The notes beneath the pieces are model-generated. The model was not told the DNA's origin and did not search any database. It saw nothing but the letters and a program-made list of their open reading frames with translations. From Acorus gramineus (Eukaryota > Streptophyta > Magnoliopsida > Acorales > Acoraceae): DNA of 64,000 nucleotides. Shown one piece after another: positions 1 to 13,000 of the stretch. The stretch lies in the NCBI GenBank assembly GCA_030737835.1, contig CM060847.1:12724704-12788703 (forward strand). Reading direction: 5' to 3'. Each line of letters starts with the position of its first letter. Positions within the stretch are counted from its first letter, which is position 1. The translations under genes were made by a program, and so were the position numbers.

Positions 1-1085
1 AACTTTATATTCTCTTGTGTTATATATGTTTCAGACATGATGCTTTATTTCAGGAAAATTCCATATCTGCTGTGAATTTGGATATAATATATCTTGTGTT
101 CATATATTAGTCATGTGACTTTTATTTTATTTTATTTTTTTGAAAAAAAGGATCGGGATTTCATATTAAAATGTTGCCCCTCAAACAAAATGGAGACGTG
201 GAATCTCCTAAACAAAAGCAAAAAAGAATTAGAATTAAAATAAAATTAATGTAGACTCAGTTGATACAAAATGAACCCACACCAAAGGAACAGCGTTGGA
301 CGCACTCAGTCCCTCACCACTTAGGTCCCATAATCTTGGATACCTTAGGTCATGTGATTTCTTTTGCATTCTCTTTCTTTGTTAAGCTCAAGTTCATCTC
401 AGTACGTTTTCCTAATGCAGGGAATCCCGATTGTTTTATGATGTCTTAACTCCACAATTATGCTGTTTGAGGAATTGAAAAATATCATTCTATTTGGCCA
501 TCTTTGTTTTTGAAGAGTAATTTGTAATCCTCAAAATATTATGTACTGGTGCAGTAATCATGTGTACAGCGACTCTATCCTTTGTGATGATATTTTCTAT
601 GATAGTCATTTGGTCTTTCCTCCAGCCATCAGTTACTTAGTTCAGTGTTTGATTGTAAGCAAGCTAACATTCAGATGTACTATAATTAGGTCCTATAATT
701 TCCTTATGTTCTGATTATGCCACAAACAGGGGTGGAACTTATGGAACCAGTGCGTAGCTATAGCTTGACAAATTACTTTTTTATCATTACAAATCAGCCA
801 TATGTTGGAGGCATCTATGTTTTTCGCCCAAGGAAATTGAAATATTTGTTAACTGCACATTAATTATTCATTATATTGTACTGACATTTAGTTTGACCAT
901 ATACTCTTATGTGTGTATTTTTAAGACAAAATATATCAATAACGAGAAAAGTATAGTGAACAGAAATGCCGTGTGATTATGTTTTTTGTGATTTGGTGCT
1001 TCATCAAGAATTCAATACAGTTATTTATAGCAATGTTTGGTTCTTGCATAACAATTACGTCATTGGTGCCACTAATTTATTGCAG
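1..1085. other. Upstream intron of VPS18 (partial)
   Basis: AT-rich sequence with no coding segment matching the expected preceding part of VPS18. The first recognisable exon starts after the acceptor at 1084-1085 in phase 0, so this stretch is read as the 3' part of an intron whose donor lies outside the window. Confidence 0.6.
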
Positions 1086-4000
1086 ACAGTGTTTGCTGGT
1101 TATTCTGAACGCGCTGTTCACTTTATGGAACTCCCGGGTGACATACCAAACAGGCAAGTGATTTTTGCTATGTTTAGTTTAAAGCAACTTTTTCACTTAA
1201 TTTCGTGTTTTTGTAAACTCTCTTTCTATATTTCTCTGAAATATTATTCATATGTCTGGCATTTTGTGCCCAAAGATCTTGTCATCCCTAATATGGTGAA
1301 CAGACGGGGATGAAAATTGATTTTTTCCTTGAAATCTGTCTGAAACTTCTCCAGATATTTTTGTAATTTTTTTTTTGTCTGTTGAAGGATCTGCAATCAC
1401 TATCATCATCATTGATGAAAATATAGTGAATTTCATTTTAGTTTAGATCTGGTCCTTTTCTCCATAAATGTGCAAGCCCCCTGACACATTTCTGTTAGCT
1501 TGTTTTAGGGCATCCCTTGTCTTAATTGAACATATTGGGACAGCCCCTTCCAGGATTCATGCTAACTTCCCTGAATGCACTACCAATTGACATTTTACCA
1601 TCAACTCTAGAATAGTACCCTGGATAGCTTACATTTCAAACTGGAATTTTGTTTTCTTGTGAAAGGAAAGTTAATTTTGGATGAACCAAAATCTGAATTA
1701 CTTGATGCAAGAAAATAATGAAGTTATAAATTGGAAAATCTTTGTCATTCTATGCTACATTCTTCTACATAAATGAGGGACTGGACATGCACCAGGGCAA
1801 AGTTGCTGAAATTGTGATTCTGGCAGTTAGTCATCAATTTGGGCTGCAGTTTTATTCGACTCATTGACTGATGTCCACCATAGTGATGTCTCCAAACCCC
1901 ATAGTTATGTACATCTTTTAACCTCCTAATCTTGGCACCATTCAAGTTCAGGTGAATCAAATGGTCACTCAGCTGTCCGAGTGTAAACTGCATAATTACT
2001 AATGTACCTGCCAATTGGTATTTAGGCATGGACTTTATGTTATCCCCCTTTTGCCCACTGATCAGTCTTCACAGACTTTGCACCATTGAAGACAGTTAAT
2101 TTCAGGTTGACAATTACGCCATTTTTTGTGGAGCCTTCTTCAAGATGCACTCTAGAGCCGACCTATGGGAGAAGGCTTATCGTTTCTATTTCTTTCTCTT
2201 TGTCATTGCGCATTTTTCATTATTAAAATATTCTAATCCCTCATGACAATGGCGAGAGTATTATGTATTGTTGCCAGGCAAAATATGCGCCAAGCAATAA
2301 ATAAGGAAAGCCAGTTGCATGGATGTTTTCAGATAGTTTTTGTTCCTTCCAGCCTCTTGAACATGGATTACTGCCATAGCCATCTGTGATCCATCTGTAA
2401 ACAGGAAGTTTGAAAATTATTTAGAGCAACGTTTGAATTAATTTCTACTTTTATGCGTTGTTCTTATCACCAGATGTATGCCAGTTTGTTAATTTCTATG
2501 ACCACACAATTATTCATAATTTTTTCCTTTGACAGTATCATGCTATCTAGGGTTCTACTTAGGATTCAAATCACAAATGCAGTTTTTTCGACCATTTCCA
2601 TGGTTAGCTTAACGTTCTGGTGAAAGCAGAATGTTATTCTCATCCACCGGCTTTCAATGTTCTTCAACACAGTCATTCACTTATAGATTTTCTTTGGTTG
2701 GAATTATATAGGTAATCCAGATATTTATAGTCTCTTCTTTGTTATCCAGTGAACTTCATTTCTTCATCAAGCAAAGAAGGGCTGTGCATTTTGCATGGCT
2801 CTCTGGGGCAGGCATCTATCATGGTGACCTTAATTTTGGAGCACAACATAGGTAAAGCATGCTGTCAGCTTTGCTGTTATTTGAATCTTTTTTTAAATTT
2901 AGCTGTTCCATTCATGGATCTCTTGTATATATATTTTAAAATGCATGTTTATGCCTGTATTTCCACTTGTGGAGTCCAAATGATCATCACATGATAAATG
3001 TTGATCGTGCATGCCTCTGAGATAATGTATGTATTTAGGCTGGCTCTATATAAAATGGGTCTTGGGCAGTCTAGGAGTGACATACAATTGTTTCAAGTTA
3101 TTAAAATGTTGATGTACAAGTGTCTCCAAATTAGTGAGGATTGTTAGAGATTCATATATTTAAGAATTGAAAGAATGGAATCTTTATGGAATTCAATTTG
3201 TTTGAAGCCATATGGAGATGTATAAGAAAATCTAGAGATGTACCCTTGAAAAGAGAGTGCGAATCATAGTAGCGTATGGTCTGTATACACAATGGAAAGA
3301 TCTAAAAGAAAAAAATTGATTGGAACTAGCATGCAACTAAGTGGGTATGGCCTTGTGCAGAGGTATTGGAAAGGAGAAATTAAACAAATTTATTGCAGAT
3401 AACAATCAACCTAAATATTGGTTAAGCAGGACTCATAAAGCTGGTCACAATTTTTCTGGAGATTAGCTTTGGCAAATTTTGATTTGTATATCTAATAAAT
3501 TTTTTTATTAATGCTGTGATGCCTCTTCTTCTTCTTCTTGTTTTTCTGGGTCAGTTCATCCAGTGGAGATGAGAACTTTGTGGAGAACAAGGCTCTGCTT
3601 GACTATTCTAAATTGAGTGAATCTGGGGATGCAGTTAAACCAAGGTCACTTGCAGTATCACAGTTTCATTTTCTTCTCCTCATTGGAGAAAAGGTTAAGG
3701 TCAGGATGCATATCAACACCATTTCTGTAACTTGGTTATATCTTTGAAAGACTTTTATATATGTGTGTTACATCAGCAGTCAATATGGCCAACGAGGTTA
3801 ATAAGTGCCCCTCCCCCCAATGGTTTTCTTTTAATGTCTTCTTGCATTGATGTTGCTATCTGGTCATATTTTTAATTCTCTCGGTCTTCCATGTTTCCTC
3901 TGCCATTTTTGCAGGTGGTCAATAGAATTAGCCAACAGATTGTAGAGGAACTTAAATTTGATCATGGGCCTGAGTCATTTTCAAAAGGGATCATTGGATT

Positions 4001-7000
4001 GTGCACAGATCCGACTCCTGGATTTGAAATGGGACTTCTTGATGAGTCTTCTGGATTATTCTATGCATACGATGAAAATTCTGTCTTTCAGGTCCATAAC
4101 ATCCTATTAAGTTTATGCTGTTCTTCTTTCAATTTTTTTTTATTTACATATCTGAATTAAAGCAACTTATGAATATGCACATCAGGTGTCAGTTCAGGAT
4201 GAAGGCCGTGATATGTGGCAAGTGTATTTGAACATGAAGGATTATGTTGCTGCATTAGCACATTGTCGGAATCCATTACAAAGAGACCAAGTATACTTAG
4301 TTCAGGTAGGGTCAGACGATTATTTTTCATGATCGATATTTGATTATTTTGGATTAAATGCTGTTAAAGCGATTGAGATCGGCTAACTTGCAGTGTGATG
4401 TTCTTGTTCATAATATGTTGTGGTATCCATATGAGCATTTTCTTTTTGAGGGAAAAGGTTGACTGGCTACCGCGATTCATTAAATCAGGAAAAGGTTCAA
4501 TTATTACTGCGATTTATATGAGTATTTTCTTTGTCAGGCCGATGCTGCTTTCTCTTCTAAAGATTTTTATAGGGCAGCATCATTTTATGCCAAGGTGAGC
4601 TACTGACTTTCTTCTAATTTATGCTATCATTTATGGAATTTCTATATCAATGAATTATTCCTTTTGCCGCTTATGTTCAAGTCATATGCATTTTGATGTA
4701 TTTTTTGTTTGGACAGCTCCACACATATTCAATCACTGCCTGCTATACCTTGAAAGTCAAGTCAAGCACATTGTATCGATATATTTGACTACTGTTTGCA
4801 AGAATTTTTTTGAATAAAATGGTCGGACATACATTTACCATATTTTTTTAATTAAAATGGGTAAACGTCCAAGATAAATGGAGAGGCAGTCTCTTCCTAG
4901 ACACACATTATTAAACCATAACATCAAGGTAAATGGGAACTCCTTGCTCACTTAACATCATATGAGCACACCTCATTCAATTACAGGCCTGCCATCCCTA
5001 CGTATAATCAACACTGTTGGTTCTGAAATACACTGGAAGAAATATATGAAGGAAGTGGTTAGAAAAGTGATTTCCTGATTTAAGAGAGGGACTTAGACAG
5101 AAGATCTTCCCACACAGGGACAGGCTAAGGGGTCAAGGAGTGTCAAAACAATGACCTGATCTTCTTCTCCTCTCACCCACCCACGCACCCCCCCCACACA
5201 CACACCCACCAAAGGGGATCACCAATGACCTGGCCTTACCTTCCCACCCAGGGACAGGCTAAGGGGTTAACCCTGACCTGACCTTCCCACCCATGGACAA
5301 GCTAAGATCTCCTATATACAATGACCCGATCTTCATTTGTTCTCTTGAAAAACGAAATCTGGCTCTGTCCTTGTATCCACCAAATTTCACTGCAAGATGG
5401 ATTTCACCTGTATACACTTCATGCTTAAAACAAGTTGAATGATCTTGTACAATACATTAGTGTCTAAAGTAGTGTTTGGTAGCAGGTTCACAAAGCTGCG
5501 ATTAAACCAAAGCTGCCATTGAATTGGGTTTTCCACCTGTGTTCACTGTAGATGGCTTCTAGGAATCATGTTTGACAAATACATTCAAAGTTGTAATCAG
5601 ACATTCAAAGCTGAGATTTTGTTTGGTAAAAAAACAATCCCAGGAGTTTCAAATTTGGTCAAATACCCAAAATGCCCACACTTATTACACCCCCATCTCA
5701 CATTACTCTCGATAGATTCCATGAAACCCTAACCCCCCCCCCCCCCTCCCCTTCTCCATCCCCTCAACGGCCTCCATGAAGAATCCCTGAAACCCTAACA
5801 CCCCCCTTCTTCTCCCTCCCCTCGAAATCCTTAATGGAAAATCCATGAAAACTAAACCCCCCCCTTTCTTCTCCCTTCCCTCAATGTACTTTGTGATGCA
5901 AACCCTAGAACGAATCTACCCCTACTCTTCTCCCTCCCCTCAACTGACTCCATGTATTGAAAACCCACAAAATCATCCCCCTTTCTTCTCATTTGCTTGG
6001 ATCAACTCCAAAATAGGAAACCCTAATATCACCCCCTTTCTTCACGAAAAAATTACTTATCGTGAATAAATCTGAGGACAATGAAACTATTATCTTTGTT
6101 TTCAATGTAGGATCTGATGGTTGAAATCAAACGGATCGCAGGATTTGGGGGTCTTGTGCGAGAGAGGCGAGAGAGACGAGGAACATGAAAGTTGTGATGC
6201 CTGTTTTTTAGAGGAGAGAGAGAGGATAGGGTTTCCAATGTTTGGTATTTATTTGTGTGTAATTTTCATGAAAGAAGAAGGGTACTCTTGGCATTTCACA
6301 TCTTATTTATTGGGTTTGCAATCCACGTTTATAGAAAGCTCATCTGGAGAGCTTTTCCAAAACTCATTTTTTGGAAAAATTTAACACACAATTGCTGATG
6401 GCCCGATTTGGAAACTTGATGTGAAAAATATGTTTGGTTGTCATTTTAACCCAATTGCGATCCCTAATCACAAACGCACCCGCACCCCTAAACTTGCTAC
6501 CAAACGCACACTAAATGTCTAGTGTACTATGCTCATGGATTTTTGGTTTGTTTCAAAACACAAGGTTCTGATTTGAATTTGAAATGGCACCACATATATG
6601 CCACAACACAGGCTCACTTTACAGCCCTGACCTGTGCCGTGTGGTGTAGAATGCTAACACAAATTAGTTGGGATAAGGAATAGATTATTGGAGAATCATA
6701 CAAGTTTGTCAAAAGCATTGGGCACTTCACTCATCCGGTCGTCCCGCCCTTTATATCTGTCTTTTTTGTTCCCTCAAGTCCGTTTCTTATGCATGTCACA
6801 ACAATTTAACTATTTCTATTACTGTGGTATGACTTGTGAGCTAAATTTTTTTCCTTTCTTTTTATCTTTATGAATTGGTCTATTGAACACTGTCCCCAGT
6901 TCGTGTTCTAGGTGATCAGTGGTGCCAATTCCTGAGCATTGATAAACATGGTTCTTGCTCTGATAAACAAAGTCTCTCTGAGTTTATTATGGTTCCAAAC

Positions 7001-10000
7001 ACAAGGCCTTTTGAAAATCCATTATCAGTTGTTCTGGTTTCTCAACTTGTGGATAACCAATGAATATTTTCTGCAGATGAGCTACATTTTATCATTTGAG
7101 GAGATCAGTTTGAAGTTTATTGACATTGGTGAACAGGTGAGGATTGTTCCTTGCAGCCCTTATGATTGTCCATGCTAAATATATCTTCTATTCACATATT
7201 TAGATGATGACTGCAAACGGTTTATGCATCAAAATCAAATTTTTGATACCAAAAGTGACCTATTTTATCTATCTACCAATAGTTTGATTGCCTAGCTATT
7301 GTTGTACTCATCCTTTTTATTGGTTCGATTTGGTGCATGCGGTCTTGCAAATTAATGGATGGGTTTGTTTTCTTCCTTTTTTATGTGGATTTTTGTATTT
7401 TTAAATGTGCCCTCAACTCTCTTCTTTTATCAATGCAGGATGCTTTGAGGACCTACTTGTTGAGGAAACTTGATAATCTTGCAAAGGATGATAAATGCCA
7501 AATAACGATGATCTCTACTTGGGCAACTGAGCTTTATTTGGACAAGGTTATACATCTGGAAATAGTGAACCCTGTAATGCTTGATTTAATTAATTTAATA
7601 TGGACCCGAAGAAATTTTATCTAAAATATGCACAATAGGGATGTCATATATGGAGACACACACACAGACCTTCATTTGTTGCTTAACTTTGATAAATTCA
7701 ATGTCGAAATATTTCTCTTCTTTTGTGGCAAATGTTCATAGTTATCCTTATGTGTCAAAGCTTTTCCAATAATACATCATTTGGCTTGGAAGAAACTGAA
7801 TAAAAGGTAAAGTTTGAGTTGAGTTCACATATAAAATGTGCCCCAAAAGTAATTTTTATTTTAATGCAACATTTGGACAAGATACAGATTATTTTGATTG
7901 ATTTGTTTCTTTTATTCTTCTGCTTCCAATCTCATGGTTAGAAGAACGCATCATATTTCAGAAGTCTACTACTCTTTAGCGTGACCAAACAAACTTTATA
8001 ACTGCTTGTTTGCTTCCCTATATTATCTATTTGAACCATGCAGCCTGGACTATGTCCATTAATGAAACCTGTTCAGCATGTAATGTGATCATAATGTTTC
8101 ATTCCCTTTGATTTTATACAATTCTATGACAGCAATTTCTTGGACTAGCATGAGTTAAAGTCACAGGCTTCACATAATGATAAAGTGAACTTCTCCTATA
8201 TGTGAATGCTGCCAAATATAATAACAGTTTGAGGATGTACGATCATTTCAAAGATAACAAAAGTTTGTTATTTGAGAATACAATTGAAGAAAGAGATACA
8301 ACAAGCCTTGTCCCATTAAAAAGGGATCAACTATGGAGCACATATTTACCTTCAAAAAAACTATGGGGCACATATGGTAGAGATTGAAAAAACTCTCACA
8401 AGATCTGTATAGTTTTATGACTAGCTGTCAAATTTATCAACTCTATAGACAGTTCTAGCAAGCGGGAGAGGAAGGTTTTTTGCCTGCCTTAATTGTTACC
8501 ATTTTAAGCTTGTACAATCAAAAGGCATCTCTATAACTTCACTAGATAGACATGGAAGGTGTCTAGATGAGGAGGTAAGAAGGTGCATATGAAACCAAAT
8601 CTTTATCTGTTTTTTAGGCTATTCATCAGCCAACAAGGCAATTTGACACAGAGCTCTATCACATTTCGATAACATTTGATTTTGATATTCCTTATCCATC
8701 AAGAACAAGTTGGATATTTGTAAATACGGTACAAATTTTATCCTACAAAAGTCAGCTAATCTTCTGCTTTTGAGTAATGATTTATGAACCAAATATTTTT
8801 TTTCTTTCTATAATAGGTGCTACCTTTATTCTATCAGCTTGCTGAGGTGCTTAATGATAAATCTATCCTTAAATTAAGAAAAATCTTTTGCAAGCATTCT
8901 CCAATTTGAAGTTACTTGATTGATTTCATGGTGATGATGAAACATCTCTGAAGTCCTTCCTACTTTAAAGCTAAAATCAGCTGCATATATCTGGATATCT
9001 CAATTTGAAGAAACTATTATTTGTTCTTAATCTTTCACATCCAATTCTGGATTCAGGTTGTACTTCAACTTTATACATGGGAAGTCTTTTTGGGAAAATG
9101 TTTGCTCAAATAACTGATATTTGTTGATTAATCTATAAATGACATGTGTTGTTTGTTGGACTTCTCTAGATCAATCGAATGCTACTAGAAGATGATAAGG
9201 AAAATGCTGGGGATGCAACTTCAGGAGGAAGCACAGAATACCAATCTACCATAAGAGAATTTCGAGCATTTCTTAGTGACTGCAAGGATGTATTGGATGA
9301 AGAAACAACAATGAGATTATTGGAAAGGTGAATTTATATTATATTTTAATAGTGGGGATATATAATGTTTTTATCTGTGGTTTGTTGGTCGTCGTGCTTA
9401 CAAAGTGAAAATCGATTCCGCAAGCTCCTGTATATCCTATTTATCTTCCTTCATGTCTCAGTTTCATTTTTATTGCTTTGTAAGATTCTCCTCAGGTGGT
9501 GTTGAATTTTTTTAAAAAGGTGGATGTACTTTTTAAAACTTTCAGATAGTCAGCTCTCCCCCTAAAATTGAGCAGATATCCTTTGATCTTCATGGATTTT
9601 ACTTCTACAAAATAAAATATTCATAAAAAAATTTCTTGAGGGTTCAGGATAGGATAGAACTTTTTTTTAATTGTGACTTGATAGTTTAAATCAACACTGA
9701 CACATGAGACAACAGTCATTTGTGATTTAGCCCAGCTTCATATCTTGCAAATTGCAAATTGAATTTTGCTTTATTAGCGAGAATTCCTCTTGTACCAATA
9801 TTATGGATTGTTTGTTCATATCTTATAGCTCCAAGGATGTAAGCATGTATGCTGAACTGAAAATAGGATATATGGAGGTTGTATTAAATTATTGAGAAAT
9901 TAGTCATATTGTTGTGATATTGATGATCCCTTACAAACTTGATTTTGATAATTGTATATGTAAAATACTGAAAATATCTTTTACTATTGAGTTTTCATGT

Positions 10001-13000
10001 TATTTACCTGGTATTAACAGCAGATCATTTTGGATTTTGTTACATATCTCCATGTTTCAAAACTTTGCAGCCATGGTAGAATAGATGAGCTAGTCTACTT
10101 TGCTAGTCTAAAGGAGCACCATGAGATAGCTGTTCATCATTACATTCAGGTAAGATTCCTTTTGCATGGCTTTATGAGAAATATGAACATCCATTTTACA
10201 ACATTATGCATATCACTAAGATTATTGGAGAAACTGCTCATATAGATTTGAGATAATAGCTTATTATGATACTTACCTATGGAAGAGATATCGAGGATCA
10301 CATGTGGCATTGCTTGTAGCATGCCGTATTAGGTGTTTACTTTTTTCTCTTTTGTCCAAATTTCATAGAGAATTTATTTAGAAAGGTAATTAATGATGAA
10401 TCAAGTTTAAAAATCATGGCTTTTGGACAGAAATATGAAATCACAACAGATCTTTTATAAAATCTAGTTTTTGTCATGAGGCATAAAATGACGTGCCTTT
10501 TGAGTATTGGAAGTTCAATGTTGATGTTCATCTAACAAAAGAAGTTTATTTGTGGATTCTGAAGATGATTTCATGATTGACTGATATTAAGAAAGATGAT
10601 GATGCATGATTAAAGTTATAGAATTTAAAGTTATGTCCTTGTTTTTTTTATAGCAAGGAGAAGCAAGAAAAGCTTTGGAAGTGCTTCAGAAAGTAAATGT
10701 CCCAGTTGATCTTCAGGTACAAGTACAAAACCCCCCTCCCCACCACCACCACCCAAAAAAAGAGAAAAAACTCTGCTTTTGCCACGTAGCTTTTTATTCA
10801 TCAATTTATTGCACTTATGATTTCATTCTTAACATCTAAATATGGAAATCTGAAAAAATATACCTTTTATTTTTTTTTGCAGTACAAATTTGCACCTGAT
10901 TTGATCATGCTTGATGCTTATGAAACCGTTGAAGCGTGGATGGCTACTAACCTCAACCCAAGGATGCTGATCCCTGCAATGATGCGATACTCCAGTGAAC
11001 CTCATGCAAAGTAATGAGAACCAAATAAGATAGGATCATCCATAATTTATATGTTTCTTGCTGAATTTTATAGCGATATTTTTGAGCAAAAAGTTTCATA
11101 AAAACTTGTTTTGTTTGCCTTACCGTGCAAACCAATGTCAAAAACCTTATGGCATTGCATTTTATGAGTGTGGTAAATTGTAAGCCATTACTTCATGGCT
11201 AAAACTCAATAGACTGTTTCAAACTCAATTTTCTAAGCAAATTTTCAACTTTTAACTTGATAGATGTTGAATTGGAGGGAATTATGCCAAATTAGGATTT
11301 TTTTAAATGAAGCTAGATCGTTAATGGTAAGCATCCATATGCGCAAAATAAAGTTCATATCTTGTACCGATGTGCACATCATTTATTAGTCTACTTTGTG
11401 AACTGTGGATCAATTAAAATGCTTCTGCTATCACTATTGTCCATGATGGCGAATCAGCTAGTGATTCAGACCATCTGATTACAGAAATCTCTTTTTGAAC
11501 CACTGTTCCTCGATCCTAATTGTAGTAGTAAAGTATTTTATTGCTATTTTAGTGTCCACCAACCGACGTATGTGAATAATGTAACTGTGCTCTGTATATT
11601 ATTCTTTGCATGACTTCTGATTGTTAATAGTCAATTATGACAGTGGACATTATTTACATGCATAAATAAGAACCAACACAAGAGGCAGCTTTGGATTCTG
11701 TTTTATTAGCTTCCAATGTGGCTTTGCATGTTGCTTCAATTGTTAAAATGATTGGATTGCACCAATATAAATTAGAATTTTTTTTATAGATTTCAATTCA
11801 TTCCAGTCAGAGGTTCTTGATAGTTGATAATGGAAGTCCATGAAGAAATGAGAGTTTCTTTTTTCCAATTTATGAAGCCCAGGTTATCCCGGCCATCTCA
11901 ATCTGTTGTAAGATTATGAAAGTATGATGTCATTAGTCGAACTATGAAGATATGCAGTCCTGCTTTGGCTGAAAAGATGAAAAAATTATGAATATTCCAA
12001 ATAAGGAGGGACTCAAGGCGTTAGAAATTTTGAGGAATCATATACGATTTCTGAATTTTTGCTTTTTCAGTGTGATTACGATTCGTATATTCATGAATTT
12101 GTTCGAATCCTGTGTAGGTCAAATTATCTTAAGCACTTTAGCTATTTTGAATTTAGATATTTTTTCCTGGTTGTGAAGGTATTGCATAAATCTGCCTATC
12201 TGACAAGATCTATGTAATTCATTAAATTAGCAACTTCAGATGTAAAGAATAACATGTAGCATTATCTGGATCATGGTCTGTCGGTTTTCTTGCAAAGCTT
12301 TGTGTGATCTGATATCTGTTCCATGTGGACAATCTATCAAAAATTTGCTGCTGATATTGTTTCTGCCTACATCTTCATGCAGGAATGAGACACATGAAGC
12401 CATCAAATATTTGGAATTCTGTGTTCATCAGTTGCATAACGAAGATCCCGCGGTGCACAACCTGTTGCTATCATTGTATGCAAAACAGGTTGGATTTATT
12501 ACAATTATTCTTTTATTTTTAATCACAACACACATTTTTGTTTGTTGATTTTACAAACTCATGAGAGTTGACTGAGTTAGTGGTCGATTGTGGTTATTAC
12601 AGAATGTCCTCTAACAATCTACCTGAAGATTTATCTTGTAATTTCCATGACTAGCTAATAATTTTTTGGTACTTGCATGATTACATCTATATATTCCATC
12701 ATACATGTTGGCTAATTCATTTATGCTTTTTGTGAAATGAACCATGTGACCATTTAATGACCGTAATAAGTTTGGTGATGTTAGTTTTTATATGGTCATA
12801 TAAGTACTACATATCTGACTGCTGATGCAAATTAGTCTTGTACCTTCTTAGCCACTGGGGGAACTTTTGGATGACTCTAGTAGCATTTGATGTGTATTTT
12901 TTTTTTAAATCAGGCAGATGATAGTGCACTACTGCGTTTTTTGCAATGCAAATTTGGTAAAGGACGGACTAGTGGTCCAGAATGTTTTTATGACCCAAAA

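Noticed and set aside
5161-5220. Short direct repeats suggesting a CRISPR-like or minisatellite array
   Set aside because: Plant nuclear DNA; the repeats are C/CA-rich simple sequence with irregular spacing.
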